Origin: JARIHD01 sp963815935
Lineage (GTDB): Bacteria > Patescibacteriota > Saccharimonadia > Saccharimonadales > UBA4665
Length of the DNA stretch: 64,000 nucleotides
Assembly: GCA_963815935.1 (NCBI GenBank)
Contig: CAWFIL010000002.1
Span: 420,164 to 484,163 of the forward strand
Direction of reading: 5' to 3'
Below the pieces are notes generated by a model. That model ran no database searches and was not told the DNA's origin. It was given only the letters and a program-made list of their open reading frames with translations. Position 1 is the first letter of the stretch, and each line of letters begins with the position of its first letter. A program made the translations under genes and the position numbers. Positions 23,289-31,174 of the stretch are shown here, piece after piece.

Positions 23289-23903
23289 CTAGTTTGCTGT
23301 AGCGGTATAAGTGACCACATCGGTATATGTTCCGGTTGGTTGTGTGGTATCGGCGACTACTGCATACCAAACAGTAGTCGTATCATTGCTTGCGGTAGTG
23401 GCGGTTGTTTTGATGGTGTTTGGGGAGCCGCTAGCAGGCACTCCGGCGAACTTGAGGGAGCCGATTGCCGCGCTGTTCTGTCCCGAGGTCGGACCAGCGC
23501 CAAACCCGCCTAGCCCGTCCACACGGTAGCCCCAGGTATTGACGGCTTGGGTGATAGGCGTCGTTTGGCTGCCCGTTGATGCTGCTATGGTATTAGAACC
23601 GGATACCATAGTTGTGGTTGCGTCGGCGTCGGCAATCTGTAATGTATAGCCGAGCGAGCTGTTGGTACTTACCGTCAAGGTATCGCTGGCAATCGTCTGC
23701 GCACCAGAACCCGAAGGGGTAACGTTGACGTTCACCGTTCCGTTGCTGGTAAAGACGCTAATAACCGAACTAATCGCCGAACTAATCGTAGTTGAGGTTG
23801 TCGCAGCACCTGCAATCGCCGGCACCGCCAAGGCAAAGAGCAGCGCAGATAGTGCGGATATCGCACCCAACACCCTGGGTCGCTCTGTCGGTATTCTGAT
23901 CAT
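23289..23903 (-). CDS. Secreted WxL-like surface protein, copy A
   Basis: This 204-residue paralog of the protein at 20814-21437 is first in the operon. It has a long signal peptide (VLGAISALSALLFALAVPAIAGA). The shared blocks are SSLGYTLQIADA, NTWGYRVDGLGGFGAGPT, KFAGVPASG, TVWYAVVADT and PTGTYTDVVTYTATAN. The GYTL block and the terminal GTYTxxVTYTA strand occupy the places of the two Trp motifs of WxL domains. Both cysteines of copy B in the CADS region are absent here. A CRP/FNR-like palindrome lies 54-69 bases upstream of the start. Probable role: main surface-layer or adhesin subunit of the complex. Confidence 0.8.
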   Translation of the reverse strand: MIRIPTERPRVLGAISALSALLFALAVPAIAGAATTSTTISSAISSVISVFTSNGTVNVNVTPSGSGAQTIASDTLTVSTNSSLGYTLQIADADATTTMVSGSNTIAASTGSQTTPITQAVNTWGYRVDGLGGFGAGPTSGQNSAAIGSLKFAGVPASGSPNTIKTTATTASNDTTTVWYAVVADTTQPTGTYTDVVTYTATAN

Positions 23904-23929
23904 CGGGTTCCCTTCATCATTTGTGAATA

Positions 23930-23972
23930 AGTATAGTATAGCACTTATGCTTTGTTTGTGATTGCGGTCACA
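23930..23972 (-). promoter_or_regulatory. Promoter of the WxL-like operon with CRP/FNR-like site near -41
   Basis: Two overlapping TATACT boxes (23935-23940 and 23930-23935, minus strand) lack a good -35. The palindrome TTGTGACCGCAATCACAA (core TGTGA-N6-TCACA at 23957-23972) is centred about -37 or -41 depending on which -10 is used. The same 18-mer occurs at 49055-49072. The weak -35 and this spacing fit an activator-dependent promoter; this is inference. Confidence 0.6.
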
Positions 23973-23984
23973 ATTTGGCTGGAT

Positions 23985-26900
23985 TTAATTGGGGTCAATG
24001 TTCGCAGAAAGGTCGGTCTCGAACTGCTTAATGCCTGCCAATGTCGCATCGTAGCCAGTAGTATCTGGCAGCGTAAGCTCTTGTACGTGCTGCCAGAGCG
24101 CCTGGATTAGGCGTTTAACGCGTGCTACTTCGTCGTCGCTAAAAGCAAGCTCTAGCGTGTGGATGTGTCCATCTGCGTCCGGCTCGATAAACTCAATACG
24201 ACCGCCGGTGACAGTATATCCCCGGTAGGTGCGTGAGCCCTCGATGAGTAGTTTGTAGCAGTAGAGCTGTAGCTGGTAACGATGTAGCTTGGGCTGGCTG
24301 CCCCACTTGCTATGTGGCTTGCCCGTCTTGTAGTCGACAACAACAATCGTTTTGTTGGCGGTGTCAATTTCCATACGGTCTATCTTGCCGGCCATGTGGG
24401 CCTGGCCAACAAAGACACCCTCGTGCTTAAAGTTATGCTCGGCCTTGTCGGTTACCTTGAAGCGATTGCCTCGGTGTTTGAGATACGCTGCCAATGCTTT
24501 CCGACCGCGTTCGAGCTCTAGTTTGAGCTGGGCCGGCGTGAGCTTGCAAGTTTGCATATGGGTTTCGAAATGAACTAGCACTTGGTCGGTTATGGGCAGC
24601 TCGCCTTGGTTGTGGGCTACCTGGTGTTGCACCCACTCCAGTGTTTCGTGGATGGCGTTGCCGAACTGGCTGTTGGCGGTCGGTGCCTGCGGAAAGCGTA
24701 GCAAGACGTCAAAGAAGAATATCTCGGGCCCGCCGTATTCCAGGTCGATGAATTTGGTCAGATGGGTTGGACTGAGCTGGTAGTTCTCTAAGCGGCTGCC
24801 CAGCAGTCCGCGCAGATCCACTTGCCCTGCGGCTTGCACATGCCGCTGCCGCCAGTTGAGTTCTAGTGAGGCAAGTGTCGGTGCGTGGTGGTCGCTTGGT
24901 AGTACAGCTTGAGCGTAGTCTGGCAAGACCATGCTCCTGAAGCTGCCATCTTCTTGCTCTTGTTCGTCCAGGTATTTGAGGTGCCGGGTTTGTTTGCCGG
25001 TATAGGTGCGGGCAAAGCTGGTCAGATGCAGGCCGGACTTGGCCCGGGTAACGGCCACAAACAAGATGCGTAGGCGTTCGTCGTCGGTGGCTCCGGCGTG
25101 GCGGATGGGCGTCAGGTTGGCGGGCAGGGTCAGCTTGTTGCTGTTGCCGCGCGAGGCGGAACCCCACACGTCATCTTGCAGGCTGGGCAAAAAGACGTGC
25201 TCGAACTCCAGGCCTTTGGCCTTAAAGACGGTCATCAGCTGGACGGCGTCGGCCTGCTGGTTATACGGACTGGTATTGAGCATGCGCTCTTCGGCGGCTT
25301 CGTACATCTCGACAAAGGCAATCAGCTCTTGCAGGGTCAGGGCGCCGTCGTGGGTGGCTTCGTAGTCGCGCAGTTTGGCGCGCAGGACGGTGAGGTGTGA
25401 GATGGTGTCGTAGAACAACTCGGGGTTGGTGTGCTGCACTTCGGTGCCGGTGTAGAACTCGCGCAGCGGCGAGCGGACGGTGGCGTGGTCGCCGGTTTCA
25501 TGGGCGGTGACGGAGTCGGTTCCAATCAGGAAGTCGAGCATCTGCTCGCAGGTTTCCAGCTCTACCCTGCCCGCCAGCGACAGCAGCAGCGTGCCCGCTC
25601 GGCGGAACTGCGGTTTGTCGGAGGCCAGCAGCGCCTTGCTCCAGGTGAGTTTGTCGTCGCGCGGCGCGTCATTAACCTGCCACGACAGCTGCCAAATGTC
25701 GGCGACCGGCAGGCGCCAAAAGTCAAAGCTTAGCACCTGGGGCCACAGGGCGTCGGCGGCGTGTTCGTCGTGGGCGGCCAAGGCCAAGACTAGTTTGCTC
25801 ATGGTCAGTAGCTGTTTGACGACCGGTGCTTCCAAAATGTTTTCCCGCTTTTCGTAACGCATGGGCACACCCAGCTCGGCCAGGTACGGTACCAACGGCT
25901 CCAGCTGGCGGTGTTTGGGGGCTAGTACGGCGATTTCACTGGGGCTGGTTCCCTGCTCCACCAGCTGTTTAATCTGCTTGGCGATCCAGTCGTACTGGGC
26001 CACGTCGCTCTGGAACTCGTGGCGGACCAGCTGGGCGCGGTCGGGCAGCTTGGGGTTGGCAGCTTGCAGGTCTTTGCTCATGTCGTCGAAGTGTTTTTCG
26101 AGCCGGGCGTCGATTTGGGTGGCAATATTGCGGGCGGTAGTCAGGATATCTTTGCTGCTGCGGTAGTTGTCGGTCAGGTTGACCACCTGCACGTCGCGGT
26201 ACATGGCGTGGAAGTCCAGCATGTTAGAATACTGCGCGCCCTGGAAGGCGTAAATGGCTTGGTCGTCGTCGCCCACGGCCAACACGTTGGGGCGGCCTTC
26301 GTTGACCGGGTTGTCGCTTAGTAGTTGTACTAGCCGCAACTGGGCGGCGTTGGTGTCCTGAAACTCATCCAACAGGATGTACAGGTATTGCTCCTGCAGG
26401 CTGTAGCGCAGGTCGGCGTTGTCTTCCAGTGCCTGGATGGCTCGGAGGATCATGTCGTCGAAGTCGTACCAGCCCTGGGCGGCCAAGGCGGCCTGGTACT
26501 GTTCAAACACGTTGGCCAGCGACTCGATGCGCCGGTTCTCTAGTGCCCCGCCAAAGATGTAGGCGTTGTCGGTGTCTTTGGCTAGCCACTTGTTTTTCCA
26601 GCTGGTCAGCGGCGTGGATTTGCCAGCTTCTTCTGCGGCTTGTAGTGCGGTTTGCAGCTCAACGACGGCGATGTTCCCTACCGAGCCAAAGTGCGGATGC
26701 GCCGGTTCCGGCGGCACCAGTCCGGCAATGGCTTCGTAGATGTTCTGGAACAGCGGAATAGCCTTGGCGGCACTACCCGGCAAGCGGGCCATACTGCCTA
26801 ATATGGTTTGTACTTCACCGCTGGCACTGGCAATGAAGACGGCGTTTTCGCGGGCGATGGCCCGCAAGTCGTCGGCGCTGAGCAGCGCCCGCTTGACTTC

Positions 26901-27356
26901 GCTGACGGTAGAGATCAGGTCGCCCAGATGGTGCCGGGTCTGCTTGAGTGGGTCGCCGTAGCTGAGGTTTTCGACGATCTCACGCAGAATCTGCCGCTTG
27001 GTCAGCTCGTCGGCCGCTGCCTGCAAACGAGTCTCGGCAAAGGCCTCGGGAAAACGCCGGATAAGGTCGCCACCAAAGGAGTGATAGGTGCCGATGTTGA
27101 CGTTGTAGGCATCCTGCCCAATAAAGCGCGTCAGGCGCTCGCGCATGTTCTGCGCCCCACTCTCGGTAAAGGTCAAACAGAGGATATTCTGCGGCAAGGT
27201 GTCGGTCCGCTTAAGGATATGCGCCACGCGCACACCTAATAGCTGCGTCTTGCCGGTACCAGGCCCAGCAATAACCAACACCGGCCCGTCGACGGTCTCG
27301 ACGGCTTGGCGCTGCCGGGGGTTTAAGCCGCGGAGGGCATCATCGTATCTTCCCAT
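23985..27356 (-). CDS. UvrD/PcrA-type helicase with C-terminal RecB-like nuclease domain
   Basis: The protein of about 1123 residues is a superfamily 1A DNA helicase. Motifs include LNPRQRQAV (Q motif), GPGTGKTQLL (Walker A), LLDEFQDTN (motif II), VGDDDQAIYAFQGA (III), TDNYRSS (IV), LMTVFKAKGLEFEHVFLP (V) and LFVAVTRAKSGL (VI). The C-terminal 250 residues hold a PD-(D/E)XK nuclease signature: GKIDRME, VVVDYKTGK and a YQLQLYCY helix. The start is taken at ATG 27356 (MGRYDDALRGLNPRQ), as about 43 more upstream residues in frame do not look like protein. Probable role: double-strand break processing or repair, as for AddAB-like enzymes. It is a single-gene unit by spacing. Confidence 0.93.
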   Translation of the reverse strand: MGRYDDALRGLNPRQRQAVETVDGPVLVIAGPGTGKTQLLGVRVAHILKRTDTLPQNILCLTFTESGAQNMRERLTRFIGQDAYNVNIGTYHSFGGDLIRRFPEAFAETRLQAAADELTKRQILREIVENLSYGDPLKQTRHHLGDLISTVSEVKRALLSADDLRAIARENAVFIASASGEVQTILGSMARLPGSAAKAIPLFQNIYEAIAGLVPPEPAHPHFGSVGNIAVVELQTALQAAEEAGKSTPLTSWKNKWLAKDTDNAYIFGGALENRRIESLANVFEQYQAALAAQGWYDFDDMILRAIQALEDNADLRYSLQEQYLYILLDEFQDTNAAQLRLVQLLSDNPVNEGRPNVLAVGDDDQAIYAFQGAQYSNMLDFHAMYRDVQVVNLTDNYRSSKDILTTARNIATQIDARLEKHFDDMSKDLQAANPKLPDRAQLVRHEFQSDVAQYDWIAKQIKQLVEQGTSPSEIAVLAPKHRQLEPLVPYLAELGVPMRYEKRENILEAPVVKQLLTMSKLVLALAAHDEHAADALWPQVLSFDFWRLPVADIWQLSWQVNDAPRDDKLTWSKALLASDKPQFRRAGTLLLSLAGRVELETCEQMLDFLIGTDSVTAHETGDHATVRSPLREFYTGTEVQHTNPELFYDTISHLTVLRAKLRDYEATHDGALTLQELIAFVEMYEAAEERMLNTSPYNQQADAVQLMTVFKAKGLEFEHVFLPSLQDDVWGSASRGNSNKLTLPANLTPIRHAGATDDERLRILFVAVTRAKSGLHLTSFARTYTGKQTRHLKYLDEQEQEDGSFRSMVLPDYAQAVLPSDHHAPTLASLELNWRQRHVQAAGQVDLRGLLGSRLENYQLSPTHLTKFIDLEYGGPEIFFFDVLLRFPQAPTANSQFGNAIHETLEWVQHQVAHNQGELPITDQVLVHFETHMQTCKLTPAQLKLELERGRKALAAYLKHRGNRFKVTDKAEHNFKHEGVFVGQAHMAGKIDRMEIDTANKTIVVVDYKTGKPHSKWGSQPKLHRYQLQLYCYKLLIEGSRTYRGYTVTGGRIEFIEPDADGHIHTLELAFSDDEVARVKRLIQALWQHVQELTLPDTTGYDATLAGIKQFETDLSANIDPN

Positions 27357-27447
27357 ATACTGCTTATTGTACCTCTTTTGGCCGGTGGAGGGGTATGGCT
27401 GGAGTTTGCGCTTGTGCAAAATGGGCATCCTAATGTAAACGTAAGCA

Positions 27448-27477
27448 TTGCACGCTGGCTTGTGTATCAGGTAGAAT
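27448..27477 (+). promoter_or_regulatory. Predicted promoter of the beta-helix gene
   Basis: TTGCAC (27448-27453), an 18-base spacer and TAGAAT (27472-27477) lie about 50 bases upstream of the GTG start at 27526, which has a GAGGAGAAG ribosome site. Confidence 0.5.
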
Positions 27478-27525
27478 AGGCACATCTATTAGATAGTGTG
27501 TTAGATTTTGGTCGAGGAGAAGAAC

Positions 27526-29934
27526 GTGTCACGGCTACCGATACCGGGTGATGACAATGGTACGTGGGGAAGCATCCTCAATGACTTTCTGCTCCGCGAA
27601 CATAATTCGGATGGTACTCTTGTCAGAGGTGGCGACATTGACCTTGCTCTCTCTCGTGCTGGGGATGCGCTTACCCAATCTGCGACGGCCGTACATAAAA
27701 CAGATCTCAGCCTCAATGTGAGAGACTATGGTGCCAAGGGTGACGGCGCAACCGATGACACAGCTTCAATTCAAAGCGCGATTAGTGGTTGTAGTGAAGG
27801 CCAGGTTGTATTCTTTCCATCTGGTACATATCTAGTCTCGAGTACGCTATACCTAACTCGTAATCAAACCCTTGAAGGACAGCACAACTCTTGGTGGCCG
27901 TACGACGGTGGTAGTCCTGCGTGTATTAAGGCGGCTGCTAGCTTCAACGGCTCGGCAATTATTCGAGTCTTGGATATGGAACAAGGCGGTTTTACGAAGG
28001 AACAGGACGGCATTAGACTTCATCGCATCGCCATAGATGGCAATAATGTCGGTAGTAATATTGATGGCATTCAACTTAACGGTCAGGTGCGAGATCTGCA
28101 ATTTGTCGATGTCACCGTTAGCCAATGTACGGGTTCGGGTATCCGCTCAATCGGTTATACGCGTGGCGCGGGGTATGTTCATCCAAAGGGTTTTCAGTTC
28201 CATCGATGCGTTACTTGGTACAATCATAATAACGGGTTTTCGCTGAACGACACGACCGATTCCCTTCTGTTTGGCTGTCTTGCCGTCTCTAACTTCTCGA
28301 ACGGGTTCTTTATTACAGGTGCTGGAGAATGTCAGTATTTTAACTGTCGCGCCGTTTTCAATGGTGCTACAGGATTTGTCTATACGGGCGTTCAGACTGG
28401 CTCGGTATTTGTATCTTGTACCACCGACCGCAACAATCGTCACGGTTTTCAGATAACCGCTACAGGTTCTGAGTCTGTTGTGTTATTCGGATTTCAGGCT
28501 CGTCGCGATGGGCCTAACTCTGGGCTAGGTGGAGGTGGCTACGCGGGCATATATATTCAGGGTACTGCCGGCACGTCGACTTGTCCGGTTATCATCAATG
28601 GTCTTATTGAATCTACGGGTGTAGAAGATGATGGTTCTGGCCCGTTGAGCCCGCAATATGGTATTAGCTCAACGTATTGTCGCTTTTTGTCTATCAAGGG
28701 TAACCTTTGGGGTAATACGGCTGCTTGGCATGACGCTGGTGGCAATGGGCCAGTTCGCTTTGATCCTACCAATCTCTATACCACAGGTGACCCAAGTGCG
28801 CCCGTGCGTGACACAACTACTTTTGAAGTTGCGCTTGAGGGCGCGACCGGAACGGCTGCGTTATTATCCACTCGGATCACGGGCGATAGTCCAGCCAAGT
28901 GGTCGGCTGATGCAAGCGGTAAGCATACATTTTACGGTGATGCCGTATTGTACCGTTCACAGCCGCGTACACTCCGTACTGATGCTGCTTGGGCAATTGG
29001 CGTAAGCACCCAAAGTCTTGCTGCAGATGGAGCCGTAACGGTTGACGCTAGCACTGGTAATGTTCAAGCTATCACGCTTAGCGCTAACGCAACATCACTG
29101 AGTATTACTAACCCAAGTCTTGGACAGATCATGACTATACAGTGGATTCAGGATGCTAGCGGTGGACATACGTACGTTTGGCCGGCTGTCTGCAAATTTG
29201 GTCCCGACGGTACGCCTACAGCTACTGCCACTGCTAATGCACGAGATAGTGTTACGTTTGCTTACAATGGCACAAACTGGATTGAAGTAGCCCGCGCAAC
29301 GGCTAGTAGTGGGGGTGTGACACTAAGCAGTAGTATTCCTCTTGTGAATAGTGGCACTGGTAGTGCTGGTACTGCTACGAGTGTGTCACGTAGCGACCAT
29401 GTTCATCCTGCTACGCAACTTGGCCCGTCTGATCATAGCCTCAAGGCTTGGAACTTTATGCCCTACGCTGCTGTTAATACCTCGATACTAGCCGCCGCAG
29501 GTACACTCTATCTCTGCCGCCTCCTTGTGCCAACCGCCACAACAATTACGAACGTTATGATTTATGTTTCTACGGCAGGCTCCGGTTTAACCGCGGGGCA
29601 AAACTTTGCTGCTTTATATAATGCAAGCGGCACGTTATTGTCTGCTACTGCCGACCAAGCCTCTAACTGGCAAAGTACGGGCGGAAAAACTATGGCGCTC
29701 ACTACTCCGCAAACAGTGGTGGCTGGTTATTATTACATTGGGTTTTATGCCAATGGTACAACGTTACCCACACTGTTCCGCGCAGTCTCGGGCGGTATTG
29801 CTAATGTAAACCTCTCGGCAACTACGTATAACTGGGCGACATGTGCCAATGGTACGGGTCTTACTACATCTATGCCCGGCACTACTGGGGCGCTTAGCTC
29901 AACTGGCACTGCATATTGGGTAGCTGTTAGTTAA
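27526..29934 (+). CDS. Pectate-lyase-like beta-helix fibre protein
   Basis: The start is GTG 27526 with GAGGAGAAG at 27514-27522; an in-frame TTG at 27508 is less likely. The 802-residue product opens with the RLPIPGDDNGTWGSILN module shared with the proteins at 18660 and 38941. Next comes a right-handed beta-helix of the Pectate_lyase_3 type (LNVRDYGAKGDGATDDTASI, then turns such as NGFSLNDTTDSLLFG). A beta-rich region and the phage-fibre signature SVSRSDHVHP follow, with a final sandwich domain. Beta-helix fibres of this kind cleave or bind polysaccharide in phage tailspikes. No signal peptide is seen. Host-glycan binding or degradation is inference. Confidence 0.85.
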   Translation: MSRLPIPGDDNGTWGSILNDFLLREHNSDGTLVRGGDIDLALSRAGDALTQSATAVHKTDLSLNVRDYGAKGDGATDDTASIQSAISGCSEGQVVFFPSGTYLVSSTLYLTRNQTLEGQHNSWWPYDGGSPACIKAAASFNGSAIIRVLDMEQGGFTKEQDGIRLHRIAIDGNNVGSNIDGIQLNGQVRDLQFVDVTVSQCTGSGIRSIGYTRGAGYVHPKGFQFHRCVTWYNHNNGFSLNDTTDSLLFGCLAVSNFSNGFFITGAGECQYFNCRAVFNGATGFVYTGVQTGSVFVSCTTDRNNRHGFQITATGSESVVLFGFQARRDGPNSGLGGGGYAGIYIQGTAGTSTCPVIINGLIESTGVEDDGSGPLSPQYGISSTYCRFLSIKGNLWGNTAAWHDAGGNGPVRFDPTNLYTTGDPSAPVRDTTTFEVALEGATGTAALLSTRITGDSPAKWSADASGKHTFYGDAVLYRSQPRTLRTDAAWAIGVSTQSLAADGAVTVDASTGNVQAITLSANATSLSITNPSLGQIMTIQWIQDASGGHTYVWPAVCKFGPDGTPTATATANARDSVTFAYNGTNWIEVARATASSGGVTLSSSIPLVNSGTGSAGTATSVSRSDHVHPATQLGPSDHSLKAWNFMPYAAVNTSILAAAGTLYLCRLLVPTATTITNVMIYVSTAGSGLTAGQNFAALYNASGTLLSATADQASNWQSTGGKTMALTTPQTVVAGYYYIGFYANGTTLPTLFRAVSGGIANVNLSATTYNWATCANGTGLTTSMPGTTGALSSTGTAYWVAVS

Positions 29935-30073
29935 GTAGACAAAGGCTTTCGTCTCTTTGTGAAACTTATCGGTATTATGCAACTTTCTTGTCTGTGAATA
30001 ATCTTATGGCTGGGGATAAAGAATCCAAAAACTACTTGCAAACCGTGGCAGCCAAGCCTATTCTCCTGCTACT

Positions 30074-30319
30074 ATGATTAATATGAGCGATGACGACCGC
30101 AAAACCGTGCTTGGAGAAGTGTTGTATGACGAACTCAGGGTTATCCGTGAATACCTCCAGGATATCCCGATTATTAAGCAGGATGTAGCTGTGCTCAAAG
30201 AGAATGTTGCCGACTTGAAGCGCAGGATGGATAGTGTTGAAACGTGGCTCAAAGACCATGACCACCGCCTAGATGCTCATGACGCTCGCCTAACGAAACT
30301 CGAAGCCAAACCTGTCTAG
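30074..30319 (+). CDS. Small coiled-coil hypothetical protein
   Basis: The 81-residue protein is highly charged and has heptad-like spacing of hydrophobic residues from about residue 20 to 75 (IIKQDVAVLKENVADLKRR, RLDAHDARLTKLEAK). It should form a helical coiled coil. An internal ATG at 30083 is an alternative start. No strong ribosome site is visible. It converges on the next gene with a 4-base overlap. Proteins of this type are common in these genomes as uncharacterised ORFs. The 139-base gap before it (29935-30073) shows no clear terminator. Confidence 0.65.
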   Translation: MINMSDDDRKTVLGEVLYDELRVIREYLQDIPIIKQDVAVLKENVADLKRRMDSVETWLKDHDHRLDAHDARLTKLEAKPV

Positions 30320-31110
30320 CCCTGCATTGCCAGGCTGGCTGCTTGGCTCAAATGCATATCTCCCGGCCCGCCCATAAAGCAGCCTTCGAGCGCGGTCGTC
30401 CCCAGGGTGGCGGCTTCTTCCCTGCCCGTTTGGGTGGCTAGGTCTTCGGGTGTGCCGGCTATTATCAGATATTGCGCGGTTTCTTGTGGTATATGGCACT
30501 GTCGCATTGCGGCATCGGTGGTTGGCGAGAGTGCTTCGTCCGGGTTCCACCAGCCTGTTCTTGGGTCGGCGTTTGGGCCGGTTGTCCGGTCGACGCCTTC
30601 TACTATTCGTTTTACGTATGGCAGCGCCGCCGCAATATTTGCGGGGTCGGCCGGGTGCCGGCCGAGTGTAATCATGGCGTTACAGGCGTCCCGGGAAAGG
30701 CGGATGGTGATAGGTGTTGTATCGGCTTGTTTGGCAGCATATATGTAGCCGCCTGGCTCAAGTTTGGCCTTGACGTGCACGCCGCTTTCGTCTGATGCCA
30801 GCGCGCCGGGTTCGCAGTCGACCTTTACGTGCCGTCTGGCAAACACGTCTCCGGCGTTGGTCCCGATGGTACGCCGGTCTACCCGGCCGGGGTCTAGGTG
30901 GTCGCGTATGCTGCTATATACCGGCGGCACGGTAAGACACGCTGCTAATGGCAAACAGCAAAGCCCAACAAAGCCTAGTTTGGCGACCAGGCTCGAATCG
31001 TGCTGTTTCTTGGGGGTGTCGGTACGTTCGGGAGTGGACTGTGCGGTGGGATTGGGCGCGTTTTCGCGTCCTTGTCGGTGTCTTGGCTGGTAATGACGGT
31101 TCGCTGGCAT
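30316..31110 (-). CDS. Hypothetical single-pass membrane protein, 264 aa
   Basis: No family is recognised. A basic, Pro/Gln-rich cytoplasmic N-terminus of about 40 residues precedes one hydrophobic span (LGFVGLCCLPLAACLTV). The remaining 200 residues should be outside the cell. The segment LPLAACLTV resembles a lipoprotein box, but it lies too far from the N-terminus for a standard lipoprotein signal. The outer domain has paired cysteines (for example VDCEPG, RDACNAM, MRQCHIP, EGCFMG), which could form disulphides. It converges with the coiled-coil gene and stands upstream of the AAA ATPase stop on the same strand. Confidence 0.72.
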   Translation of the reverse strand: MPANRHYQPRHRQGRENAPNPTAQSTPERTDTPKKQHDSSLVAKLGFVGLCCLPLAACLTVPPVYSSIRDHLDPGRVDRRTIGTNAGDVFARRHVKVDCEPGALASDESGVHVKAKLEPGGYIYAAKQADTTPITIRLSRDACNAMITLGRHPADPANIAAALPYVKRIVEGVDRTTGPNADPRTGWWNPDEALSPTTDAAMRQCHIPQETAQYLIIAGTPEDLATQTGREEAATLGTTALEGCFMGGPGDMHLSQAASLAMQG

Positions 31111-31174
31111 AGCCCATGTAATAGCATACAGGGCATAGAGCAGCTATGATCTTGGTCTCAGTGGGTAGCCCTGG

